A DNA stretch of 64,000 nucleotides from Bombyx mori (lineage: Eukaryota; Arthropoda; Insecta; Lepidoptera; Bombycidae), in assembly GCF_030269925.1 (NCBI RefSeq), contig NC_085121.1, positions 15,455,501 to 15,519,500 on the forward strand, read 5' to 3'. This document shows positions 26,601-34,972 of this stretch, piece by piece. A model generated the notes under the pieces. That model was given only the letters and a program-made list of their open reading frames with translations. It ran no database searches and was not told where the DNA came from. The position numbers and the translations under genes are program-made. Each line of letters begins with the position of its first letter. The first letter of the stretch is position 1.

Positions 26601-29600
26601 ATTCTTAGATTTCTGTAACACAATACTATCGTATTGTTTAACTACGATCGCGATGGCCTTTTGCTTTGACATTTGAAGGGTATGTACATATTTTCAAGTA
26701 GCGTTGTTTGGCAAACTTTGAGCTAGTTAAATTGGTGGTTTAATTTTGAAAAATGTTATTAAGTAATAAACGATGTATGGATAGGATCATGGTCGTTTTG
26801 AAAAATGTTCAGCATATTCATATTCTTAAAGTCGTCATGGCCCAAAGGATAAGACGTCTGGTGCATTCGTATCTATGCAATTTATCGGTGTTCGAATCCC
26901 GCAGAGGTGTACCAATTTTTCTAATGAAATACGTACTTAGCAAATGTTCACGATTGATTTCCACGGTGAAGGAATAACATCGTGTAATAAAAATCAAACC
27001 CGAAAAATTCTAATTTGCGTAATTACTGGTGGTGGTAGGACATCTTGTGAGTCTGCACGGGTAGGTACCACCGCCCCGCCTATTTTTGCCGTGAAAGTAG
27101 TAATGCGTTTCGGTTTGAAGGATGGGGCAGCCGTTGTAACTATACTGAGACCTTAGAACTTATCTCAAAGTGGGTGGCGCATTTACGTTGTAGATGTCTA
27201 TGGGTTCCAGTAACCTGGTGGGTGGGCTTGAGCTCGTCCACCCATCTAAGCAATAAATAAATAAATAAAAAGATGGAAAGGTGGAAAACAACGACTATCT
27301 CGAATGTAGCACAATGTTAAATCATATCACTCCTTTTCTCGTTCAAATATTATCTCTTGATTTTATTTACCAAAAATGCTGTTAAACTTGAACATTTCAG
27401 CACACCTCGTTAAATAAGGTTTTTATAAGCGTAAAGATATTACAAAACTTCAACTTCAAGGTTGTGCGGTTTTGTTCATTTTTTGGAACGTGAATCGTAT
27501 TCGTAGGTAATGTATTACGAATTAATGCAATTCTATTGCAAAAATAACTTAATTAAACGAGAGCACGCTGTATGCCTTATTGCCAATTTGTTGTATATTT
27601 CGAGGGGTGAAAGGCTATTTGGTTTAAGCGACATCTAGGGTGATATTGAGTTATATACATATACGGAATCAGCGAATTTTTCTCCGTCGAATGATGCCGG
27701 ATTTATTAAAATCAGAGCACTTTTTTGGCGTTTGAAACAATACTATTTTTGGGTTGTTTCCAAAGTGGCAGTGTATTATCCAACGTTGATTTTGAATATT
27801 TTTTTTAGTAATGTACTTAAACCATACAATGATATTAAGAGACGAGACATAAACCAGTTACCTTTTCTCAGAAAAAGAATCCAATAAGAGTTAAAGCGTG
27901 TTTCCTGTTTCAATTTTTTATTAAGCAGTAACTTAAATCATTTTGACTTCTACCAATTACATGGTGTGATGTCTCTTAAACCATTTGTCCGTCACCCAAA
28001 TACAACATGGAGTGTCGCTTAAGCTCTTTCAGCTGCATCTATTTTCCATGCAGGGTGCTACTTAAATCAAGTAGTTCTTTTGTTTCAGATATTTTGCTTA
28101 GCCGTTAAAACATTTTGGTCCTATTATTTTATTAAATGCATGTCGCTTAATACAGACAATAAAATGAAGTAATGCAATATGAAACATTTTTTCGGTATAA
28201 ATAAAAATACGGGTCGGTCTTTCAATCATTAAATTTTAATATGATACATTTCATTCATGTCGCATGATACCATATTTATTTCATCTCCCGGGAGTTAAAA
28301 ATCGTGATCTTTCAACCGGACTGCCGCGCGCAGGCGCTTCAGTCGAACTCCAGAGTGCATCGAGGAGTGACGTGAAGAAATATGAAACCGAATCCTTGCT
28401 TAGAAAAAAACTGTCCCTACAAGTGTCAAGAAATAACCTCAGAAAAAAGGAGTGCCATATTTAAACATTTTTGGGAATTATCTCCGGAAAGAAAAAAGCA
28501 GTGGATAATATCTATGTCCTCTAAGCAATCCATAAAAAGGAAGAGATCCAAAGACTCTAATTACAGGAATAACACATTCTGTTATTTCATAAATGATGGA
28601 GAGGGTCGGCGACAAGTTTGTTTAAAGTTACTCATGAATACTCTTGATGTCACTCAAAGATACATTTATTATACATTAACAACACAGGAACTTGGTATGG
28701 CGAAAGAAAATGGAAGAGGAAAATGCATTCCCCCCAACAAAACATCTAACGCAATCAAAGAATCAGTAAAATCTTTTATCAAAAGGTTACCTGCAATACC
28801 ATTGCACTACTGCCGAAAGGATAGCACAAAACTATATCTGCCTGTTGAATTTAAAAATATAAAAAATTTATACCGCTGTTATAAAGAAGACCTCATTAGT
28901 AAAGGAGTCGATGTTGTAAGTGAAAAAGTAATCCGTCAAATATTCACTACTGATTTTAACATTGGGTTTCATGTGTCTAAGAAGGATAAATGCATAAAAT
29001 GCCTACGTTTTGAAGGACAGAAGCCAGAGGATTGTGCCGAATTTCAAGATCATTTAGAGGAAAAGAAGGCATCAAAGAAGCGGTTAGAATGTCATCGACA
29101 GTTAGGTAAAGAAAATCCTTCCATTCTGTGCACATCTTTTGACCTCCAGAAAGTTCTCAATACGCCTCATGGCAATAACATGTTACTATTTTATTCTAGA
29201 AAGTATGCTGTTTATAATTTATGTTTTTATGAAAGCATCACAAGGAACGGTTTTTGTTTTATCTGGGGAGAATCTGAAGCAAAGAGGGGCGCAAATGAAA
29301 TTGCTACTATTATACAGAAATACATAGAGAATGTGGATTCTCGAGGTATCATTACATCTTTGATCTTGTATTCAGATTCTTGCCCTGGACAAAACAAAAA
29401 TAAAATAGTCCTTGCAACAATACATAATGCTTTGTTGCAATCGAACAATTTACAAGCAATTCAAATGAATTACCTTCTCCCTGGCCACACGGAAATGTCG
29501 GTAGACAGCATACACTCTACAATCGAACAATCCGTAAGAAATATTACAGTATGGGCCCCTTCGCAATGGGCTACAATAAGCCAGCTAGCAAGAAAAGAAC

Positions 29601-32100
29601 CAGCACCTTATAATGTTGAAAATCTGACACACGAGGATTTCTTAAATTTTGATGATATGTCAGAAAAATATTTTAAGGGTAACCTTGTAGGTAAAATTAG
29701 TAAAATCCGTACAGCAACATTTAAAAAATCTCATCCAAATCAAATGAAAGTAAAATTTTCAATGAAAGATAATGCATCCGAAGAGATTATACAAATTATT
29801 GCGAAACCTAGAGCTATCAATCGTAGATATAATTCAAGTTTGCCGATTACCAAAGCCAAATACATGGACCTAAAGAAATTGTGTGACACTGGGGTTATAC
29901 CCAAGATATTTCATAAAGAATACATAAATCTACAACACTGCAATTCCAAAGATGTTCTACTGGATACTGATGTAGAAGATACAGTCGAAGAAAATGATTT
30001 TTAAATACGTTCTTTCTTATTGCATTATGATTATTATCAAGCATTGGCTGTATTTTATAATTACTACAAGTTTTGTTTATTGATTTGATATTTTTTATTT
30101 TGTTTTTATTAGTTTCAGTTATAATTAAACAATATTGGTTGTGATTAATTATAGTCTTAGTAAGTTTTATGACAGCCGATCTCAAGTAATATTGAATAAA
30201 TAATACCTAATTATAGTTGATTTTCCTACATTCAGACTGAATTTACTTGATTAATATCACATCAGTAAAAGTAATAATACTTTATAATGTACAAAATACT
30301 AATACGTATTAATACTTTAACTGATGTGATAATAATCAAGTAAAATCAGTCTGAATGTAGGAAAATCATGTATAATGAATTAATTATAGTTGATTTTCCT
30401 ACACTCAGATTGATTTTACTTGATTATTATACGAAATATGAATACTTTAACTGATGTTGTTAATTATTATACAAAATATTAATAGTTTAACTGATGTTGT
30501 TGATTAAGACTAAAAAATAAATAAATATAATTGATGTTCCCACATTGAGACTGTTCTACTTAATTATTTTTCTAAATAAATACTTTAACTGTTGTTGTGT
30601 TTTGTGTATTTCTTTATTTATTCAATAATATAAGCACCTGAGATTTTCAGTGATTGCGATATATTTAGGTTGTTTTAACAGCCACTGATAGTATTAGACG
30701 TAAAAAAATGTAACATCAAACGGTAAATTTTCAATATTATATGTCACATAAGTAAATTCGCCTGTCAGTCATTTTAATCTAAATTGGTAGTTGAGATAAA
30801 TAGCTTGCTACTATTAATTTTGGGCTAAGTCACTTCATGCTTTTTGGCTTACTCTGAAAATATATTGCAGCGTCGCTTATTTTTTTTCCCTGTAGCCAAT
30901 TGTGGTTATGAAGTCACTTAAATCTTTATTCCATACTCTGAAAAATAAGGGCTTAAGGCAATTTGTATTAAGCGACGTTTATCTTTGTAATTAAAGGTCC
31001 GTTTTATTCGGTATTAGCATCAACAACTTGATGTTTTTAATTGAATTTCAATTAAGTTTACTCCATTCAAATTGCTGAAGAAGTTTTTTTGTTATGATTT
31101 TTTTTCCAAAATTTTAAACTTTAAATGGCTCTCCTGTAAAGTTGCAAAAATGTCGCTTAAACCAAATAGCCTTTCACCCCTCGATTTAATGTTTAATCTA
31201 ACATTTACGGCTAATGCAGTTTTTTTTAAAAGTTTAAATCAGAAAACGAAGTTACGTGTATGTTGATTAAATTTCACAGAGAGACCATCGCGCTTGTTAA
31301 TTACTCAGTTTATTTAATTATTACGTGCGTAACGTGCAGAGCGTTATCGAGTTTATAACTGCAGTATTAATGGCCTATGCACTCGTAAACATCAAGGTGA
31401 ACACCTTACACAAGAGAACTACGAACAGAAATAGACACGAAGATTGTATTCAGAGTGTACTTCTATCATGAGTTGGTGTCATCAGATTGTTGTAGCGAAT
31501 TTAATAAGAATGCAGTCACAAGAAGGCCTTTTTTTTATTGCTTAGTTGGGTGGACGTAATCACAGTCCACATGGTGTTAAATGGTTACTGGAGCCCATAG
31601 ACATCTACAATGTTAATGCGCCACCCACCTTGAGATATAAGTTTTAAGGTCTCAAGTATAGTTAGTTATAAAGGCTACCCCACCCTTCAAACCGAAACGC
31701 ATTACTACTTCACGGCTGAAAATAGGCGGGGTGGTGGTACCTACCCGCGCGGACTCACAAGAGGACCTACCACCAGTAATTACGCAAATTATGATTTTGC
31801 GGGTCTGATTTTTATTACACGATGTTATTCCTTCACTGTAGAAGTCAATCGTATTTGTCAAGTACGTATTTCATTAGAAAAATTGGTACCCGCCTAGGCG
31901 CCTGCGGGATTCGAACATCGCTCAAGACAAATGCACCGGACGTCTTATCCTTTAGGCCACGAGACGACCTAAAATGATAAACTCCATAAATTTAAATTGT
32001 AATTTCAGATCCCGACAATCCACAGGCGGGCGCATCGACGACGGATCTGGACGTTAAGAAAGCAGACGAACAGACCGCTAAAAAGGACAGCTGCAGTTGA
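11636..32100 (+). CDS. cAMP-dependent protein kinase inhibitor (PKI)
   Basis: Three coding exons, 11636-11702, 20149-20322 and 32009-32100. All are joined in phase 1 with GT/AG borders, giving 333 nt and 110 aa. PKI proteins bind the PKA catalytic subunit as a pseudosubstrate and export it from the nucleus. Exon 2 carries EFLETGRTGRRNAMPDIL (41-58): Phe42, the Arg cluster 47/50/51 and Ala53 in place of a phosphorylatable Ser match the known inhibitor motif. LPSRLQQLV (70-78) has the spacing of a leucine-type nuclear export signal, in the position seen in vertebrate PKI. Exon 3 gives a hydrophilic tail ending KKDSCS. Exon 1 encodes a basic N-terminus (SKRKRGQHVKSR). Its phase fits, but translation could instead start at the ATGs near 20157 in exon 2. 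Vertebrate PKIs are about 76 aa. The introns are 8.4 and 11.7 kb and full of transposons. Confidence 0.85.
12537..12572. repeat. 12-bp perfect hairpin in PKI intron 1
   Basis: Bases 12537-12548 (aaggcaggaaac) are the exact reverse complement of 12561-12572, with a 12-base loop. The stem is too short for a standard microRNA precursor. Confidence 0.5.
13335..13632 (+). repeat. LINE 3'-end-like repeat with A-rich tail
   Basis: A GC-rich block in AT-rich surroundings, running from gccatctaggcgaac to ggcggaagtccggcgatttc and ending cctgacaataaaaaa. The composition and A-rich tail suggest the 3' end of a 5'-truncated LINE. No ORF was found. Confidence 0.5.
13920..14335 (+). repeat. Dispersed repeat, uninterrupted diverged copy
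   Basis: Same family as 9205-9470 plus 10345-10520: ccctagcaagaacagtgatt, gagaaactcagtgggttgta and then ggaggatccgacaagacatg. It has more mutations than the left copy and no transposon insert. Confidence 0.7.
14560..14692 (+). repeat. Short LINE/SINE tail family, copy A
   Basis: The unit ggcagcggcttggctctgcc, then gacggtaaccactgaccatc and ggtgggccgtatgctcgtct, ending in an A-rich tail. The first 17-18 bases are tandemly duplicated here. Other copies are at 20006, 47463 and 60310. Confidence 0.7.
15060..15270 (+). pseudogene. LINE ORF2 fragment
   Basis: The open stretch from 15068 contains TTRDRNRWRKIVREK followed by YGHNPQ, the kind of Asp-Arg-x-x-Trp-Arg motif found near the C-terminus of non-LTR retrotransposon reverse transcriptases. 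The rest of the element is not recognisable, and downstream translation to about 15517 shows no known domain. It is in PKI intron 1. Confidence 0.5.
15550..16850. other. PKI intron 1, unassigned stretch
   Basis: AT-rich sequence. Short open frames such as 16042-16320 show no family resemblance. No repeat or RNA gene was recognised. Confidence 0.3.
16855..17153 (+). repeat. Dispersed non-autonomous repeat
   Basis: It begins near gaccgagctttgctcg and ends near gctcgtttaaaggtataaga. The interior has ttttatgaaaatcgttggag and gagattcagattacatata, a pattern I associate with short RTE-like or similar non-autonomous repeats in moths. Confidence 0.5.
17690..17995 (-). repeat. Dispersed repeat, reverse copy
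   Basis: The reverse complement reads ggtccgttttcaccaggaca, ggcgagtacaggctcagcc, then ggatgggatttgctaacagc, cgaacgcctccgaatgagac and gatccggcgagaaactcagc. It gives the uninterrupted order of blocks that are split by an insertion at 59046. Confidence 0.7.
18401..18732. mobile_element. TIR element with AACCGACTTCAAA ends
   Basis: The left end aaaaaccgacttcaaa and the right end tttgaagtcggttaaaaa are inverted copies about 330 bp apart. There is no ORF. It is a non-autonomous DNA element in PKI intron 1. Confidence 0.65.
18868..18972 (-). repeat. Bm1-type SINE, head only, diverged
   Basis: The reverse strand contains the tRNA-like head (gtcgtcgtggcctaaa) and the gttcgaatc box-B-like string, followed by ccaatttttcctaat. 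The body is missing. Confidence 0.6.
19255..20005. other. PKI intron 1, distal part
   Basis: AT-rich sequence with no recognisable gene or RNA. A short ATT run occurs at 19255-19273. Confidence 0.3.
20006..20118 (+). repeat. Short LINE/SINE tail family, copy B
   Basis: The unit ggtaggcagcggcttggctc to gtatgctcgtctgccta ends in an A-run at 20107-20116. It lies only about 30 bp upstream of the PKI exon 2 acceptor. Confidence 0.75.
20365..20452 (+). repeat. Dispersed repeat fragment
   Basis: Shares gcccggaggcctttccagtttcaac-like and acaggtgggcgagcaaa blocks with 58965-59045 and, in reverse, 17920-17990. It starts 43 bp after PKI exon 2. A TG microsatellite (20341-20356) separates them. Confidence 0.6.
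20478..20870 (+). repeat. Non-autonomous retroelement-like repeat
   Basis: The head actagcttttgcccgcgact and the tail ttatatattagtagggat match a widespread insect repeat type with a cccgcgacttcgtccgcg head and a tatatattagta tail. No ORF. Confidence 0.6.
21707..21926 (+). repeat. Non-autonomous retroelement-like repeat
   Basis: From tagcgacccgccctcgcttc to tataatattagtatagaa, with aatcggtccagtagtttcgg in the tail and a short caaa run. Same general type as 20478-20870. Confidence 0.6.
21927..22774. other. PKI intron 2, unassigned stretch
   Basis: AT-rich sequence; no gene, RNA or repeat was recognised. Confidence 0.3.
22775..23027 (-). mobile_element. Bm1-type SINE, 5'-truncated
   Basis: Reverse orientation: the A-rich 3' end is at the left (tttttattgctta), followed by agcccatagacatctacaac, gtctcagtatagttacaacg, aaaccgaaacgcattactgc and the caccaccagt junction. 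The tRNA-like head is absent. Confidence 0.85.
23028..24845. other. PKI intron 2, unassigned stretch
   Basis: No recognisable gene. Two overlapping minus-strand open frames (about 23751-24069) could be a decayed transposon fragment, but no domain was identified. Confidence 0.3.
24846..24983 (-). mobile_element. Bm1-type SINE, short fragment
   Basis: Contains acatctacaacgtaaatgca, ggtctcagtatagttacaac and accgaaacgcattactgctt. Both ends are truncated. Confidence 0.8.
25555..26215 (+). pseudogene. LINE reverse transcriptase C-terminus, frameshifted
   Basis: One frame (from 25609) reads KVADFIYLGSQIISEDSG and GMAKSAMASRR. The frame then shifts near 25800-25850 to one reading MVRALVFSIFLYVAETW and DAFEMWVWRRMFRIPW. 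A further shift gives traces like PARWSDLVKKVDGGN near 26120. These are the usual end-of-reverse-transcriptase motifs of insect non-LTR elements. At least two frameshifts and missing N-terminal domains make it a dead, 5'-truncated copy in PKI intron 2. Confidence 0.8.
26216..26830. other. PKI intron 2, unassigned stretch
   Basis: AT-rich sequence without recognisable features. Confidence 0.3.
26831..27272 (+). mobile_element. Bm1-type SINE, full length
   Basis: The tRNA-like head gtcgtcatggcccaaaggat has A-box-like and gttcgaatccc B-box-like strings. It is followed by the body (attgatttccacggtgaagg, accaccgccccgcctatttt, ctgagaccttagaacttatc) and a tail caataaataaataaat. The length of about 440 bp is typical of the full-length copies here. 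Confidence 0.9.
28382..30004 (+). CDS. Transposase-like protein (DUF7869-type) of the 34-bp TIR element
   Basis: 540 aa, uninterrupted. The N-terminal Cys cluster (C6, C11, C15) precedes KRSAIFKHFW and FKLL-type helices (VCLKLLMNTLDV, 79-90). A second Cys/His group, KCIKCLRF (203-210) with C218, H224 and C237/H238, may bind zinc. The catalytic-like region has FDLQKVLNTP (253-262, Asp254), FYSRKYAVYNL (270-280), IWGESEAKRGANEI (294-307), YSDSCPGQNKN (330-340, Asp332) and GHTEMSVDSIHSTIE (368-382, Asp375, Glu382). The pattern is known from arthropod proteins with the DUF7869 domain, thought to be RNase-H-like. Taking Asp254, Asp332 and Asp375 or Glu382 as the catalytic set is inference. The ATG at 28382 follows an in-frame stop 6-8 bases upstream, so an additional spliced N-terminal exon cannot be excluded. 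It is not part of PKI. Confidence 0.85.
   Translation: MKPNPCLEKNCPYKCQEITSEKRSAIFKHFWELSPERKKQWIISMSSKQSIKRKRSKDSNYRNNTFCYFINDGEGRRQVCLKLLMNTLDVTQRYIYYTLTTQELGMAKENGRGKCIPPNKTSNAIKESVKSFIKRLPAIPLHYCRKDSTKLYLPVEFKNIKNLYRCYKEDLISKGVDVVSEKVIRQIFTTDFNIGFHVSKKDKCIKCLRFEGQKPEDCAEFQDHLEEKKASKKRLECHRQLGKENPSILCTSFDLQKVLNTPHGNNMLLFYSRKYAVYNLCFYESITRNGFCFIWGESEAKRGANEIATIIQKYIENVDSRGIITSLILYSDSCPGQNKNKIVLATIHNALLQSNNLQAIQMNYLLPGHTEMSVDSIHSTIEQSVRNITVWAPSQWATISQLARKEPAPYNVENLTHEDFLNFDDMSEKYFKGNLVGKISKIRTATFKKSHPNQMKVKFSMKDNASEEIIQIIAKPRAINRRYNSSLPITKAKYMDLKKLCDTGVIPKIFHKEYINLQHCNSKDVLLDTDVEDTVEENDF
30217..30368. repeat. Long palindrome inside the transposon
   Basis: The left arm gattttcctacattcagact at about 30218 is matched by its reverse complement ending at 30368 (agtctgaatgtaggaaaatc). 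Pairing continues inward through acttgatta and atcacatcagt. The loop is near 30285-30300. Degenerate direct copies of the left arm follow at 30391-30500. Confidence 0.75.
31529..31969 (-). mobile_element. Bm1-type SINE, full length
   Basis: Reverse orientation, from the A-rich end (ttttttattgcttag) to the head (the reverse of gtctcgtggcctaaaggata). It lies about 40 bp upstream of the PKI exon 3 acceptor. Confidence 0.9.
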
Positions 32101-34661
32101 GCTGTCGGTCTCACTCAAGGTCGAAAGACCGAACTGGACTAGCCCAAAGCTAAAGTAATCTCAACCAGGTATAGTATTACGTAGTCACACTTCCGCAGGG
32201 GCGCGGTCGTACAAATGTAGTTTAGGCGTTTTTAGTTTGACAAATGAAGTTTGACATAACATTGACGTTTGACGTCATCTGTAATGGTATCTATGAAATG
32301 ATTTATTAATTTACTGTGCACCAATAATATTATCCCAAACGATCGTTTTCAATAAGGTCCGCAAAGGCTTCGTGGGTATATATCGACTTGGCTTTGACAC
32401 TGTCGTGAATAAATCTATGTGCGGCGGTAAAACCAACTCGATCGAAAACCCAAACTGCTTTCATTGGCTAATGTTAAAAACGTCAAAAAGTTTCTTGAAG
32501 AGCAATGAAATCAGATAATATTTATATGAATCATTGTTTGCCTAGTAACTGATAATATCATTTTATGAATACAAAAATCGTTCGGTTGTTTTATGTTTTT
32601 GTACGAATAAAATTATTGACACAGTGACGATGTAGTATGGCAGCTTTTTTACATGATAAATGTCACAATGAGTCGTTTTGTTCCTTTCAACATTATAACA
32701 AATTTAATTCTAAACTATATTTTCAAATGTAATTCTTATATTTATACGATTGTTATAATCTGTAATTAAAATATTTTTTTCATGCAGCTTGTCTATGGGT
32801 TCTGTTGAGACATTTTCCACAACTGTTACATTACAGACTGATCAGACGATATTTTTACACACGCTTAATAGGGATATTTGCTAAATTGAATTGTGTACAT
32901 TGGCTTAAAAGCAAATGCCACCAATAAGAAAACTTGCGAAAACAGCATCGAAATTAGTTAAGTGTAATGAGTAAGTGATGTGTGAATGAGTAGTAAGGAA
33001 ATATTTCCCAACTCCCTCGCACCCCTACAAGCGACGCCTTAAACAGTTGTGAATACTCTTATTTTTACTTCACTACTAATCCCACTACAAAAGCTTAAAA
33101 GCTTTCTGACTTCGTTCATTTATAAACCGATTTATTCTTGCAAATAAATATATTTTAAGTGACAACACTATTTAAACAAAAAGCACACACGTATTCGAAT
33201 TTTGTGTATAAATTGATTTTATATTACATAACATTGCTTATTCGTTAATCTTAAAGAAAGATATGTAAAAACAAGTGAAAGTAATTAGACAATACAATTT
33301 ATTCTAGAATAGTGAAATAGAAAAGTGATTAAGAATGTGCGTGTTTGTAGTTGAATTTTTACTGTAGATTTTGCTATTATATTGAAAAACCTATATTCGG
33401 CTTTTTCTGTACAAAAGTATATTTGTGAGTAAATTGTATCGATTAAATATTGTGCGTAATTGATGTGGCAAAAGGACATAGTGTTGACTGTGGGGTTGCC
33501 AGATAAAATGAATTAACTCGTAAAATATATTAATGGCGCCACATGATGACACCTTAATATCTAAATAAAAAATGTCAATTTTGTTTAAAAGACTAATAAT
33601 CCTTAATATTGGATTTGTATTGATATATTTGGCAAGCGATTAGAATATTATTAAAATTTATGGTTCATGTTTTGCATGTATGTGAGTAATGTGTAATGTT
33701 CGGTCTTGCTGCCTGTGGTTGAATAATGAAGAAAATGTAAGTACATTTTTACATTTTCTAAATTATTTGTGTATTTTATCAATCATTACATCTAACAATA
33801 TTGGTAGAAGTGGCCCCATGATGTTTTGACCAACAGAAAGCTAGCACCAGACTAGAATTGGATATAGTGAGAAATTAAACATATCAAATGAGTTGATTAG
33901 TCTCAGATAAACGAATCTGCCTTTTTAAAATATATTTTAGCAAACAGAAAATCCAATAAAGATTGTTTTTTACAAAACATTTCTTCAATTTTCTTTAACA
34001 CAGCTGTTATGTTGATTAATTTATCGCCACGTGCAAATGCAAGTAAAGAAAGTGGACTTTAATCTATTGCTACGTCTATTTGGTAGGAAATTCGTTCTTA
34101 ATTCTACACAGAAATTAATTTTATAACTTCATATGTTATCATCATTGCTATTTTATTGACATTCTACATCAATTCGAACTACTATTCAAACAGGAAATAA
34201 TTAACTTTAAAAGAAGTCCTCTTTCTTTACATGCATATTGAAATGTTTTTGTTTTGTTCAGATTGTTCTAAAATTTTTTTCTAGTGAGGTCGAATATAAA
34301 TTTGAACTCAAATAAGCGCGCCGTCTTCGAGCTCACAAAGTATAACACAGACGTACTATCAATTTTTCTCAATTTATTCGAAAAATCTGTCAATAAAAAT
34401 AAAGTTGGACATAGTACATAGCGGGGTACTATATAGCAGCCCTCTGTCGCGTCACATTTGTTACGATCAAGAAATACAGTTATTTCTAAATTTGTATGTA
34501 ATCGATTTTTATGGGTTGACGAACAGATTTCTCTTCATCGGACCGACATTGTATGTGAAGAATTCGTGAAAGATTTGTAAGTGGACTTCTATACAATTAA
34601 AAATTTTCAATCGATCAAACGAACGGCCCACGATATTATCCATTAGCCTGACTAATTTTAT
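32101..34661 (+). other. Probable PKI 3' UTR and downstream sequence
   Basis: AT-rich with no ORF of note. It holds no SINE copies, in contrast to the introns, which would suit a long 3' UTR. The end of the transcript cannot be fixed from sequence. Confidence 0.35.
32606..32611 (+). promoter_or_regulatory. Candidate poly(A) signal of PKI
   Basis: This AATAAA is 506 bases after the PKI stop. Later candidates exist (for example near 38349), so the choice is tentative. Confidence 0.3.
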
Positions 34662-34972
34662 TATATCGTCTACTTGCATTAAAATTGTATAATCTCAAAC
34701 TTCCTAATTTTACAGGAGAGTGTTTTAAAGGGTTGCAACACTTTATTTTTTATCAGTTACATTATCTGTCTTTTAAAGTAAGATATAATGATGTATCAAT
34801 TTGGTAATAGTAGTCAAAACATAGGTAAACTAAAAAAGAAAACTAAAACTAGACTATGATCTTTTGACAGTATTTATGAGAAAAATACTGGTGATACCAA
34901 ATGATTCCGCATATTAACTCAATTTCGAATATTTTTGGAAATTGTACACTTTTAATGCGAAAAGACGATATA
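34662..34972. mobile_element. TIR element (MITE), copy 2
   Basis: The ends tatatcgtctacttgcatt and aatgcgaaaagacgatata form better inverted repeats than copy 1 (7641-7988). Shared interior: aattttacaggagagtgttt and gaatatttttggaaattgta. No ORF. Confidence 0.75.

Larger units (their letters stand above)
27601..31183 (+). mobile_element. Intact DNA transposon with 34-bp TIRs and a 540-aa transposase-like ORF
   Basis: Bases 27601-27634 (cgaggggtgaaaggctattt...) are the exact reverse complement of 31150-31183. ATTT lies directly outside both ends (27597-27600, 31184-31187). Because the junction also contains the palindrome TCGA, a TCGA duplication with slightly shorter termini is an alternative reading. 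The motif gtcgcttaa recurs near both ends in both orientations (28012, 28141, 30871, 30968 inverted). A palindrome fills about 30217-30368. The ORF is central and on the same strand as PKI, in whose second intron the element sits. The perfect termini plus intact ORF imply recent mobility. A 4-bp duplication fits Sola-like elements, but superfamily placement is inference. Confidence 0.92.

Noticed and set aside
26831..26905. tRNA-like sequence with A- and B-box resemblance
   Set aside because: It is the tRNA-derived head of a SINE, found in many copies with the same body, and lacks a convincing cloverleaf.
28382..30004. Transposase ORF considered as an exon of the host gene (domesticated)
   Set aside because: It is enclosed by perfect TIRs and flanking duplications inside an intron. 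The PKI exons join in phase without it.
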